From the NCBI RefSeq assembly GCF_004804355.1, contig NZ_SRWZ01000001.1:372001-436000 (forward strand): a DNA stretch of 64,000 bases, written 5' to 3'. The notes beneath the pieces are model-generated. The model made no database searches. It was not told the origin of the DNA and worked only from the letters and a program-made list of their open reading frames with translations. The position numbers and the translations under genes were made by a program. Shown one piece after another: positions 28,434 through 36,846 of the stretch (position 1 is its first letter; each line of letters starts with the position of its first letter). The stretch comes from Cognatitamlana onchidii. Its GTDB lineage: Bacteria; Bacteroidota; Bacteroidia; Flavobacteriales; Flavobacteriaceae.

Positions 28434-29063
28434 TTAAGGGATATTTAAATACTTATGCGTTTGCAGTGACACCTTCCACTTGGGGTTTGCCATAACATAA
28501 TCCACTATTAGGGGAACCACTTTGTCTCTTTTACTCCATTCTGGTTGTAAGTATAAAATACAATCTTTATTCACTTTAGCGGCCTGCTCCTCTGCAAAAC
28601 GAAAATCATCTTTATTGTATATTATCATTTTTAGTTCATTCGCCTTATCGTAAATTTCATTTGTAGGTAACTTCATTTTTTTTGGCGACAAACATATCCA
28701 GTCCCAAACACCAGTTAAATTATAGGCTCCAGAAGTTTCAATATGAACTTGCATACCATTAGATTTTAAACCCTTCGTCAATTGGGTCATATCCCAAGTT
28801 AGAGGCTCTCCACCAGTTACAACAATAGTATCGCTATACTTTTTAGCATTATCTATAATTTTTGATGTCTCGGTAGGCGGATGTATTTCCGCATTCCAAC
28901 TCTCCTTAACATCACACCAATGGCACCCAACATCACACCCACCAATGCGCACAAAATATGCTGCTGTTCCTTTATGATATCCCTCACCTTGAATGGTATA
29001 AAATTCTTCCATTAGAGGCAGCATCTCTCCCTTATCTACTAACGCTTGTACATTATTTTTCAT
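28434..29063 (-). CDS. queE: 7-carboxy-7-deazaguanine synthase
   Basis: 209 residues from the ATG at 29063; a frame starting three codons earlier at TTG would overlap the -7 element, so I prefer the ATG. QueE is a radical SAM enzyme that turns CPH4 into CDG in queuosine biosynthesis. 'GGCDVGCHWCD' carries the Cx3Cx2C cluster ligands near residues 42-49, and 'TVVTGGEPLTWD' is the SAM-binding GGEP motif. 'EEFYTIQGEGYHKGTAAYFVRI' is the typical N-terminus (region, residues 17-38). The other queuosine genes are not in the window. The mRNA appears to be almost leaderless. Confidence 0.93.
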   Translation of the reverse strand: MKNNVQALVDKGEMLPLMEEFYTIQGEGYHKGTAAYFVRIGGCDVGCHWCDVKESWNAEIHPPTETSKIIDNAKKYSDTIVVTGGEPLTWDMTQLTKGLKSNGMQVHIETSGAYNLTGVWDWICLSPKKMKLPTNEIYDKANELKMIIYNKDDFRFAEEQAAKVNKDCILYLQPEWSKRDKVVPLIVDYVMANPKWKVSLQTHKYLNIP

Positions 29064-29069
29064 CGTTGG

Positions 29070-29101
29070 CAAAGATAGTTGTTTGTAAACTAATTGTTCA
29101 A
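29070..29101 (-). promoter_or_regulatory. Promoter for queE
   Basis: On the minus strand TTG (29099-29101), a 21-bp spacer, then TATCTTTG (29077 down to 29070), an exact -7 match. The ATG of queE begins only 6 nt after the element, so transcription should start within a few bases of the start codon. Confidence 0.65.
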
Positions 29102-29166
29102 AGTTTTATTTGCCTTCTTCATTTGAATTAAGCTAGAATAGTTATTTTTATCAAAATTTAATAAGC

Positions 29167-30708
29167 ATGAGCAAAAAGGAAACTTTTTTCAACTACATAA
29201 AAGAAGGAAACCATACAAAAGGAGATTTTATTCCGATTGGGGCAGCCATGTTAGATGGAGAAACAATAACTGGAGCTCATGTAAAAATTCCTTTAAAAAC
29301 CATGAATCGTCATGGCTTAATTGCTGGTGCCACAGGAACAGGAAAAACTAAATCTTTACAGGTCCTCGCCGAAAATTTAAGTGAAAAAGGCATCCCCGTG
29401 CTGCTTATGGATATTAAAGGAGATTTAAGTGGCATTGCCCAGCCAAGTCCAGGACATCCAAAAATTGACGAACGCCATGATAAAATCGGGTTACCTTTTG
29501 AAGCCAAATCATTTCCTGTTGAAATTTTAACTCTTTCTGAACAAAACGGGGCTAGATTGCGAGCTACCATTAGTGAATTTGGACCTGTGCTGCTATCAAG
29601 AATTTTGGACTTAACAGAAACGCAATCAGGCATTGTTGCTGTTATATTTCAATATTGTGATGACAACAAGTTACCGCTGCTGGATTTAAAAGATTTTAAA
29701 AAAATTCTACAGTATACCACCCAAGAAGGCAAGAAAGAGTTTACCGAAGCCTATGGACGTATTTCTACCGCTTCGACAGGCGCCATCCTAAGAAAAATAG
29801 TTGAGCTTGAACAACAAGGGGCCGATTTATTTTTTGGAGAAACTTCTTTCGACACCCAAGATCTACTGAGGATTGACAATAGCGGCCGTGGATACATCAA
29901 CATAATAAGACTTACGGATATTCAAGATAGACCAAAGCTTTTCTCTACGTTTATGTTAAGTTTATTGGCCGAAATATATTCTACATTTCCAGAACAGGGA
30001 GATAGTGATAGACCAGAGCTTATCATGTTTATTGATGAAGCCCATCTAATTTTTGATGAAGCCTCAAAAGCTCTATTAAGTCAGATTGAAAGTATCGTAA
30101 AACTTATAAGAAGCAAAGGTGTTGGACTATATTTTGTGACACAAAACCCAGCAGATGTTCCAGAAGAAGTATTAGGTCAATTGGGTTTAAAAATACAACA
30201 TGCCCTAAGAGCATTTACAGCTAAAGACAGAAAAGCCATTAAATTAACAGCTCAAAACTATCCAGATTCAGATTATTATGACACCGAAGAGGTTTTAACG
30301 TCTTTAGGCATAGGGGAGGCTTTGGTTTCTGCTCTTGACGAAAAAGGCAGACCAACTCCTTTGGCTGCTACCATGATGCGTGCCCCCATGAGTAGAATGG
30401 ATGTGTTAACAGAAACTGAATTAGAAAAACTACTTTCTCAATCGAAATTAGTAAAAAAGTATAATGAAACAATTGACAGAGAAAGTGCCTACGAATTACT
30501 TAACGAAAAAATAAAAGAAGCCGAAGCGGAAGAAGCCCAAGAAAAAGCAAAAAAAGAGCAAGAAGCCCTTAAAAAAGCTGAATCAAAAAGAAAATCTTCG
30601 TCTCGAAGACGATCAAGCACGCGAATGAACCCGATTGTTAAAGTACTTACAAGTGCTACGTTTATTCGAAGCGTATTTGGCATTTTAACGAAGGTAATGA
30701 AGAAGTAA
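29167..30708 (+). CDS. HerA-like ATPase (DUF853 family)
   Basis: 513 residues. FtsK/HerA-type P-loop ATPase: Walker A 'GATGTGKTK' at residues 54-62, Walker B 'LIMFIDEAHLIF' near residue 284, and a conserved 'TQNPADVPEEVLGQLG'. The family (DUF853, 'helicase HerA-like') is thought to act on DNA or in nucleic-acid maintenance, but the cellular role is unclear. The C-terminus carries a Lys/Glu/Ala-rich coiled coil (~435-480) and a basic patch 'SKRKSSSRRRSSTR', which may contact nucleic acid. First gene of a plus-strand run of six closely spaced genes. Confidence 0.9.
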   Translation: MSKKETFFNYIKEGNHTKGDFIPIGAAMLDGETITGAHVKIPLKTMNRHGLIAGATGTGKTKSLQVLAENLSEKGIPVLLMDIKGDLSGIAQPSPGHPKIDERHDKIGLPFEAKSFPVEILTLSEQNGARLRATISEFGPVLLSRILDLTETQSGIVAVIFQYCDDNKLPLLDLKDFKKILQYTTQEGKKEFTEAYGRISTASTGAILRKIVELEQQGADLFFGETSFDTQDLLRIDNSGRGYINIIRLTDIQDRPKLFSTFMLSLLAEIYSTFPEQGDSDRPELIMFIDEAHLIFDEASKALLSQIESIVKLIRSKGVGLYFVTQNPADVPEEVLGQLGLKIQHALRAFTAKDRKAIKLTAQNYPDSDYYDTEEVLTSLGIGEALVSALDEKGRPTPLAATMMRAPMSRMDVLTETELEKLLSQSKLVKKYNETIDRESAYELLNEKIKEAEAEEAQEKAKKEQEALKKAESKRKSSSRRRSSTRMNPIVKVLTSATFIRSVFGILTKVMKK

Positions 30709-30742
30709 CTATATTAAATCTAACCCCAAAAAAACATATTTT

Positions 30743-31300
30743 ATGCATCGATTAATTTTAGGCTCATTAGCCCTAACACTTTTAATATCAAGCTGCAATG
30801 AGACTCAGAATCCGTTTGAAATATCCAAGCAACATATAGGACTATTAACAGATTCTACACAGGTTAAAGACCTTGAAAGCATTTACCCTAATGATTCTAT
30901 AGTAAGGTTTATTGGAGGCGATGAGTTTATTGGTAACATAAATAATATTGAAGTTTTTGAAAAAGGAGGTAAACAACTCCTAACACTAACTCCTAAATAT
31001 GCCTTAGACTCAACATCTGTAATTAGTAGTATTAGAATTTTAGACGACCGTTATAAAACAGATAAAAACATATCTGCCATTAGTACATTCAAAGACATTC
31101 AAAACCAATATAAAATATCAAGAATTAGCAATTTAATTAACTCTGTTGTTGTTGCTGTTGATGATATTAACGCTAGTTTTACCATAGATAAAAAAGAGCT
31201 TCCTGCAAACTTAAGGTTCGATATGGATTTAAAATTTGAGTCAACACATATCCCTGATGACGCCAAAGTGAAGTACTTTTTTGTTAATTGGAACAACTAA
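30743..31300 (+). CDS. Lipoprotein of unknown function
   Basis: 185 residues. The lipoprotein signal ends in 'LLISSC', giving an acylated Cys near residue 18. The mature part is mixed alpha/beta, with 'LTDSTQVKDLESIYPNDSIV' followed by several short beta strands; it weakly recalls DUF1131-type lipoproteins, which I cannot confirm. It sits 34 bp after the HerA-like gene and 13 bp before the YitT gene, so it belongs to the run, and probably to the inner face of the outer membrane. Confidence 0.7.
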   Translation: MHRLILGSLALTLLISSCNETQNPFEISKQHIGLLTDSTQVKDLESIYPNDSIVRFIGGDEFIGNINNIEVFEKGGKQLLTLTPKYALDSTSVISSIRILDDRYKTDKNISAISTFKDIQNQYKISRISNLINSVVVAVDDINASFTIDKKELPANLRFDMDLKFESTHIPDDAKVKYFFVNWNN

Positions 31301-31313
31301 TTATGCTTAAGCC

Positions 31314-32294
31314 ATGAATCCAATCTTATCAAAGCTACTTGTTGACATTGCTAAAAGGAAGTTAGAAAAAAAGCAAGTTAATAAGCCTGTTAGTCAAAAA
31401 CAAATAGTGCCTTTGGTAAGAAACTACCAAGTAGAGTTAGTGCATGCTGTTAAAGAATACATATATATTCTTATAGGTGTGTTTTCTGCAGGTTTCGGAT
31501 TAAAAGGATTCTTACTACCCAATAGCTTTATTGATGGAGGCGCTACTGGAATATCGCTTCTTTTAGAAAATATTACCGCACTAAATCTTGGTGTTTTATT
31601 AGTAATTGTAAACCTACCATTTATCATTTTAGCCTCAAGAACTATTGGAAAAAAATTCGCCATAAAAAGCATTGTAGCCATTTCGTTATTAGCGCTAGTT
31701 GTTCATTTTATCCATTATCCAACCGTAACTGATGACAAATTATTGATTGCTGTTTTTGGCGGCTTTTTTTTAGGCTTAGGTATTGGAATGTCCATGAGAG
31801 GAGGCAGTGTCATTGACGGGACAGAAGTCTTGGCTATTTTCCTCGGGAGAAAACTATCACTTACTATAGGAGATGTCTTGCTACTCATAAATATTCTAAT
31901 ATTTTCTGCAGGCGCTTATATTTTATCAATAGAAACAGCGCTATACGCTATGTTAACTTATTTGGCTGCAGGTAAAACAGTTGATTTTGTGGTAGATGGT
32001 GTTGAGGAGTATGTAGGAGTCACCATTATTTCTAACAAACATGCAGAACTAAAAATAATGCTAACACAAAAGTTAAGAAGGGCATGTACTATTTATGCAG
32101 GAAAAGGCGGATATGGCACCAGTGGAGAAAGTGTAAAAAAAGATATTATATATACCGTTGTTACGCGTTTAGAGCTTGCTAAGCTTCAAACAGAAATAGA
32201 CAAAATAGACCGAAATGCTTTTATAATAATGGGCATCGTTAAGGATTTGAGAGGGGGAATGATTAAGAAAAAACCTTTAAAAGATCAGCATTAA
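31314..32294 (+). CDS. YitT family membrane protein
   Basis: 326 residues. The soluble N-terminus is followed by five or six membrane helices with the YitT/DUF161 signatures 'GLKGFLLPNSFIDGGATGISLLL' (region ~55-77) and 'GMSMRGGSVIDGTEVLAI'. A C-terminal DUF2179 domain follows ('VTIISNKHAELKIMLTQKL', 'GGYG'). The family is widespread; suggested roles include transport, but no substrate is established. The N-terminal ~35 basic residues before the first helix are longer than in many relatives. Confidence 0.88.
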   Translation: MNPILSKLLVDIAKRKLEKKQVNKPVSQKQIVPLVRNYQVELVHAVKEYIYILIGVFSAGFGLKGFLLPNSFIDGGATGISLLLENITALNLGVLLVIVNLPFIILASRTIGKKFAIKSIVAISLLALVVHFIHYPTVTDDKLLIAVFGGFFLGLGIGMSMRGGSVIDGTEVLAIFLGRKLSLTIGDVLLLINILIFSAGAYILSIETALYAMLTYLAAGKTVDFVVDGVEEYVGVTIISNKHAELKIMLTQKLRRACTIYAGKGGYGTSGESVKKDIIYTVVTRLELAKLQTEIDKIDRNAFIIMGIVKDLRGGMIKKKPLKDQH

Positions 32295-32312
32295 AGGCAT
32301 AGAATTTAAAAA

Positions 32313-32678
32313 ATGACTAAAAAGTATACCATTCAAGATAAGCCATTTATAGTTCCGACTAATGATGGCAAAGTAATAAAAGAACATTTTGGAAATGCTA
32401 CCGATGGTAATTCTAACATCAGCATTGCATATATGACAGCCCCTTCTGGCTGGAGTGAACCTTTTCAATCCCCCGAGTTTGATGAGTATACCATTGTTCT
32501 AAAGGGGAAAAAACAGTTTATTATTGAAGGAGAACGTATTGTATTAAGTGCAGGGCAGTCTATTAAAATAGAAAAAAATACTAGAGTACAGTATTCAAAC
32601 CCCTTTACTGAGCCATGCGAATATATAGCCATTTGCATGCCTGCTTTTTCTATAAACCTAGTTAATAGAGAAGATTAA
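32313..32678 (+). CDS. Cupin domain protein
   Basis: 121 residues forming a single small cupin barrel. 'APSGWSEPFQSPEFDEYTIVLKG' (region) corresponds to cupin motif 1, though the metal-binding His pair of classical cupins is replaced by Gln and Pro/Glu residues. Motif 2 'LSAGQSIKIEKNTRVQYSNP' lacks its His too. It may therefore not bind metal in the usual way. The stop codon overlaps the next start (TAATG). Confidence 0.8.
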   Translation: MTKKYTIQDKPFIVPTNDGKVIKEHFGNATDGNSNISIAYMTAPSGWSEPFQSPEFDEYTIVLKGKKQFIIEGERIVLSAGQSIKIEKNTRVQYSNPFTEPCEYIAICMPAFSINLVNRED

Positions 32679-33505
32679 TGAATCCTTTTACCCTTAAACT
32701 TATAGGGCATACGATAAATCTTTTAAGTTATTTATCTCCAGTCAACGCAGCCAAAATCGCTGTTAAAATTTTCTCAACACCTAGGAATGCAAATCTGGAC
32801 GACGAAGCTAAGTGCTTTTTAGACCAAGCGCATCAAGAAAATCTTAGCTACGGCGGTTTTAGTATTATAACCTATCATTGGGCAAATAAAGGGAAAACAG
32901 TCCTTTTAGCACATGGCTGGGATAGTAATTCTTTTAGATGGAAAGACCTCATCAATCTGTTAATTCAAAACAATTTCAATATAATTTCTATTGATGCCCC
33001 TGCGCATGGCGCTTCAGGAAACAAGATATTTAATGCGCCTTTATATGCGGAATGCCTTAATGTGGCCATAAAAAAATATGCACCTTCAGTTCTAATTGGT
33101 CATTCAGTGGGTGGTACTGCAAGTGCCATTGCGCTAACTAATTACAAGGATATACACATTGATAAATTGGTATTATTAGGAGCACCATCTAATCTGGCTA
33201 TTTCGGTTGGAAACTATGTAAAGATGATGAAATACAATAAAAGAGTATCTAAAGCAATTAACCGCTATTACCAAAAGCACTTTGGGCGTTTGCCCGAATT
33301 TTATTGTGTTGAAAACTTTTTTTCTAGTCTTGAACCTAAAGGGCTTATTATTCATGACAGAAGAGACAATATTATTTCTTACAAAGAAGCTCTAGACATT
33401 CATCGCGCCTATAAAAACTCTAAATTGATAAAGACCATCGGTTTGGGGCACCGCCTTAAATCAGACAAAGTTTATCGCCACATATTAGATTTTATAACCA
33501 CTTAA
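32678..33505 (+). CDS. Alpha/beta hydrolase
   Basis: 275 residues. Classic fold: oxyanion loop 'LLAHGWDSNSFRW', nucleophile elbow 'LIGHSVGGTAS' (GxSxG, Ser near residue 147), acid in 'IIHDRRDNIISY', and catalytic His in 'GLGHRLKSD'. No signal peptide; the N-terminal ~20 residues are mildly hydrophobic. It is translated with the cupin gene through a 1-nt overlap. Substrate unknown; an esterase or lipase-like role is the default. Confidence 0.87.
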   Translation: MNPFTLKLIGHTINLLSYLSPVNAAKIAVKIFSTPRNANLDDEAKCFLDQAHQENLSYGGFSIITYHWANKGKTVLLAHGWDSNSFRWKDLINLLIQNNFNIISIDAPAHGASGNKIFNAPLYAECLNVAIKKYAPSVLIGHSVGGTASAIALTNYKDIHIDKLVLLGAPSNLAISVGNYVKMMKYNKRVSKAINRYYQKHFGRLPEFYCVENFFSSLEPKGLIIHDRRDNIISYKEALDIHRAYKNSKLIKTIGLGHRLKSDKVYRHILDFITT

Positions 33506-33511
33506 CTTTTG

Positions 33512-33519
33512 TATTTTTG
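33512..33519 (+). promoter_or_regulatory. -7 element directly before rluF
   Basis: TATTTTTG, an exact TAnnTTTG match, ends 4 nt before the rluF ATG. If used, it would give a leaderless rluF mRNA inside the operon. No good -33 TTG is visible. Confidence 0.35.
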
Positions 33520-33523
33520 ATAG

Positions 33524-34288
33524 ATGGAAGAACCGCAGTTAAAACGCATCAATAAATTTTTAAGCGAGGTTGGGTATTGCTCAAGACGTGAGGCCGATAA
33601 ACTTATTGAAGCAGGCAGAGTCTCTATAAATGGGAATATTCCTGAAAAAGGCACTAAAATAGGGCCTAATGACCTTGTTGCTGTTGATGGAGAAATAATA
33701 AAAAACACTAAAGAGGACTTTGTTTATTTAGCTTTTAACAAACCCGTAGGTATTGTTTGTACCACTGACACTTCAGTAGAAAAGAATAATATTATTGACT
33801 TTATTAACTATTCTAAACGCATTTTTCCTATTGGCCGACTAGACAAGCCTAGCGAAGGCCTTATTCTACTTACAGACGATGGAGATATAGTTAATAAAAT
33901 TCTAAGAGCCAGTAATAATCACGAAAAAGAATACATCGTGACGGTCGATAAACCCATCTCGCAAACCTTTATAGAACGTATGGCTGGAGGCATTTACCTT
34001 GAGGATCTTAGTAAGCGTACCAAAAAATGCAAAGTCGAAAAACTAGGGACTTATAAATTTAAAATTATACTTACCCAGGGTTTAAACCGTCAAATTCGTA
34101 GAATGTGTTCTTACCTTAATTACGAGGTTCAAACGTTAAAACGGGTTAGAATAATGAATATAAAACTGGATATCCCCGAAGGTAAATATCGCGAATTAAC
34201 TCAAGAAGAATTTACAGAACTTCGTCATTTAATTAGCAATTCTACAAAAACGTTCGAAGCTTCAAAACTCAAAAAAGGAAGAAGATAG
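33524..34288 (+). CDS. rluF: 23S rRNA pseudouridine synthase, RluF type
   Basis: 254 residues. The S4 RNA-binding domain comes first ('LKRINKFLSEVGYCSRREAD', residues 4-23), then an RsuA/RluB/E/F catalytic domain with the catalytic Asp in 'GRLDKPSEGLILLTDDGD'. The 'NNHEKEYIVTVD' and 'QGLNRQIRRMC' segments fit RluF, which modifies U2604 in E. coli 23S rRNA. A basic tail 'SKLKKGRR' follows. Last gene of the plus-strand run. The region from 34289 to 34382 holds only a weak AT-rich inverted repeat. Confidence 0.9.
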   Translation: MEEPQLKRINKFLSEVGYCSRREADKLIEAGRVSINGNIPEKGTKIGPNDLVAVDGEIIKNTKEDFVYLAFNKPVGIVCTTDTSVEKNNIIDFINYSKRIFPIGRLDKPSEGLILLTDDGDIVNKILRASNNHEKEYIVTVDKPISQTFIERMAGGIYLEDLSKRTKKCKVEKLGTYKFKIILTQGLNRQIRRMCSYLNYEVQTLKRVRIMNIKLDIPEGKYRELTQEEFTELRHLISNSTKTFEASKLKKGRR

Positions 34289-34382
34289 TTCATAAAAGTA
34301 TCCAGATTAATACCACCTTCTTTTAGAAAAAAATTAGATTCGTGGGAATTAAATTTTTTATTCAATTTTTAGACTATTTCTG

Positions 34383-35258
34383 TTAGCCATGTCTTTCTCT
34401 TGCTAATAGTGTGTTTTTAAGAAGCATAGCAATGGTCATTGGCCCTACTCCACCAGGAACTGGTGTAATATAACTTGCTTTTTTGCTAACGCTTTCAAAC
34501 TCTACATCGCCCGCTAACCTATAACCATTTTTCTTAGTAGCATCGGGTACACGTGTTATGCCCACATCTATAACCACCACATCTTCTTTAACCATATCTC
34601 CTGTTAAAAACTCAGAAATTCCAATAGCCGCAACAATAATATCGGCTTGTTTGGTAATCTCAGGCAGGTTTTTAGTTCGACTATGCACCACAGTCACCGT
34701 GGCATCTCCTGCAGAACGTTTTTGACTCATTAAAATACTCATAGGACGACCAACAATATGGCTTCTCCCCATAACAACAACATTCTTACCAGAGGTTTCT
34801 ACTTGGTATCTTTCTAATAATTCAAGGATACCATATGGCGTAGCAGGCAAAAATGTAGGTAAATCTAAAGCCATTTTACCAACATTTACAGGATGAAACC
34901 CATCAACGTCTTTATCAGGGTCTACAGCCATTAATACCTTTTGCTCATCTATCTGATCAGGCAAGGGTAACTGAACAATAAATCCATCGATATCGTCATC
35001 TGTATTTAAATCGTTAATTTTTTCTAACAGTTCTTCTTCTGTTGTGTATTCAGGAAGTTCAATAAGCGTTGAATTAAACCCAATCCGCTCACATGCTTTT
35101 ACTTTTGCGTTAACATAGGTCATACTTGCGCCATCGGACCCCACCAAGACAGCGGCTAAATGTGGAACTTTTTGGCCTTTCGAAACCATAGATTTTACAT
35201 GATCTGCAATTTCTTCTTTAATATCGTTGCTTACTTTTTTACCGTCTAAAATTGTCAT
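34383..35258 (-). CDS. folD: Methylenetetrahydrofolate dehydrogenase/cyclohydrolase
   Basis: 291 residues. A bifunctional cytosolic enzyme that interconverts 5,10-methylene-THF and 10-formyl-THF for purine and formyl-Met synthesis. '[14 protein letters not shown]' carries the catalytic Lys; '[12 protein letters not shown]' and '[11 protein letters not shown]' form the folate site; '[13 protein letters not shown]' the NADP site; '[11 protein letters not shown]' is the C-terminal signature. It is 73 bp downstream of ffh on the same strand and probably co-transcribed. Confidence 0.97.
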   Translation of the reverse strand: MTILDGKKVSNDIKEEIADHVKSMVSKGQKVPHLAAVLVGSDGASMTYVNAKVKACERIGFNSTLIELPEYTTEEELLEKINDLNTDDDIDGFIVQLPLPDQIDEQKVLMAVDPDKDVDGFHPVNVGKMALDLPTFLPATPYGILELLERYQVETSGKNVVVMGRSHIVGRPMSILMSQKRSAGDATVTVVHSRTKNLPEITKQADIIVAAIGISEFLTGDMVKEDVVVIDVGITRVPDATKKNGYRLAGDVEFESVSKKASYITPVPGGVGPMTIAMLLKNTLLARERHG

Positions 35259-35331
35259 ACTATAGTAACTTTCAGCTATTGGTTAACAGCCACCTGTCTT
35301 AAATTTTTAGTTTTAATTCCTATATTATAGA

Positions 35332-36660
35332 TTAACGCATATTTTGCATCATTTGCATCATCTTTTTGCCACCACCACCTTGCATCATTTTCATCATTTT
35401 ACTCATTTGATTAAACTGCTTTAAAAGCTGATTAACTTCTTGAACAGAGGTTCCAGAACCTTTTGCGACACGCTTTTTTCTACTAGCGTTAAGAACTGAT
35501 GGGTTGGCTCGTTCTTTAGGAGTCATAGAGTGTATGATGGCTTCAATACCTTTAAATGCATCGTCATCAATATCAACATCCTTCAGCATCTTACCTGCAC
35601 CAGGAATCATGCCCATGAGGTCTTTCATATTCCCCATCTTTTTGATCTGTTGAATCTGCTTTAAGAAATCGTCAAAACCAAATTGATTTTTCGCTATTTT
35701 TTTCTGAAGCTTTCTAGCCTCTTGTTCATCGAACTGTTCTTGCGCACGCTCCACTAAAGACACCACATCCCCCATACCAAGAATACGATCTGCCATACGA
35801 GATGGATAGAACACATCGATAGCTTCCATTTTTTCGCCAGTACCAATAAACTTGATGGGCTTATTAACAACAGATTTAATTGAAATTGCGGCACCACCAC
35901 GTGTATCACCATCTAATTTTGTAAGGATAACACCATCAAAATTCAAAACATCGTTAAAGGCTTTTGCCGTATTAACGGCATCCTGACCAGTCATGGAGTC
36001 AACTACAAATAATGTTTCCTGTGGTTGAATAGCCTTATGAATATTTGATATCTCTGTCATCATAGCCTCATCAACAGCTAAGCGACCTGCGGTATCTATA
36101 ATAACAACATTATGTCCATTTGCTTTTGCATGTGCTATGGCTGCCTGAGAAATAGCAACTGGGTCGTTATTTCCTTTATCACTAAAAACCTCAACGCCTA
36201 TTTGGTCTCCAACCACATGTAATTGATCGATAGCTGCCGGGCGATACACATCGCAAGCAACCAACAGAGGCTTCTTTGTTTTCTTATTTTTTAAGTAATT
36301 GGCAAGTTTACCAGAAAACGTTGTTTTACCAGATCCTTGTAAACCCGACATTAAAATAACACTTGGTGTTCCTGAAAGATTTATCCCTTCAGCATCGCCT
36401 CCCATTAATTGCGTTAATTCATCTTTAACAATCTTAACCATTAATTGCCCCGGCTGAAGTGTTGTTAGTACATTCTGACCAAGTGCCTTTTCTTTAACAG
36501 TTTGAGTAAATTGTTTTGCGATTTTAAAATTAACGTCGGCATCTAATAGAGCACGTCTAACTTCTTTTAAAGTTTCAGCTACATTTACTTCGGTAATACT
36601 ACCATGTCCTTTTAGAACGTGTAATGCCTTATCTAATTTATCACTTAAATTATTAAACAT
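35332..36660 (-). CDS. ffh: Signal recognition particle protein Ffh
   Basis: 442 residues. N domain helices, then the G domain with 'GLQGSGKTTFSGKLA' (G1), 'DTAGR' (G3) and 'TKLDGD' (G4), then the methionine-rich M domain ('QIQQIKKMGNMKDLMGMIPG', 'MMKMMQGGGGKKMMQMMQ') that binds 4.5S RNA and signal peptides. It targets membrane proteins co-translationally to SecYEG. The 4.5S RNA gene (ffs) was not found in this window. Confidence 0.98.
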   Translation of the reverse strand: MFNNLSDKLDKALHVLKGHGSITEVNVAETLKEVRRALLDADVNFKIAKQFTQTVKEKALGQNVLTTLQPGQLMVKIVKDELTQLMGGDAEGINLSGTPSVILMSGLQGSGKTTFSGKLANYLKNKKTKKPLLVACDVYRPAAIDQLHVVGDQIGVEVFSDKGNNDPVAISQAAIAHAKANGHNVVIIDTAGRLAVDEAMMTEISNIHKAIQPQETLFVVDSMTGQDAVNTAKAFNDVLNFDGVILTKLDGDTRGGAAISIKSVVNKPIKFIGTGEKMEAIDVFYPSRMADRILGMGDVVSLVERAQEQFDEQEARKLQKKIAKNQFGFDDFLKQIQQIKKMGNMKDLMGMIPGAGKMLKDVDIDDDAFKGIEAIIHSMTPKERANPSVLNASRKKRVAKGSGTSVQEVNQLLKQFNQMSKMMKMMQGGGGKKMMQMMQNMR

Positions 36661-36687
36661 AATAAGTTATTCAAAATTTTAGGAATG

Positions 36688-36695
36688 CAAATTTA
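36688..36695 (-). promoter_or_regulatory. -7 promoter element for ffh
   Basis: TAAATTTG on the minus strand, an exact TAnnTTTG match, 27 nt before the ffh start. The -33 element is not obvious. Confidence 0.5.
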
Positions 36696-36742
36696 ATGAT
36701 TTGCTTGCTATTATAGAAGCATCATCAAGTAAAAGTAAACAC

Positions 36743-36777
36743 AAAAAAGGGCTGTCAATTAAAATTGACAGCCCTTA
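36743..36777 (-). terminator. Intrinsic terminator after the repeat lipoprotein gene
   Basis: AAGGGCTGTCAATT / AATTGACAGCCCTT long perfect stem with a 3-nt loop and T-run on the minus strand. Confidence 0.9.
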
Positions 36778-36846
36778 TAAAGGAAAACTAACTATTAACC
36801 TAACCAACCATACAGATTAGCTTTCCTTCTATAAATAAACAACACA

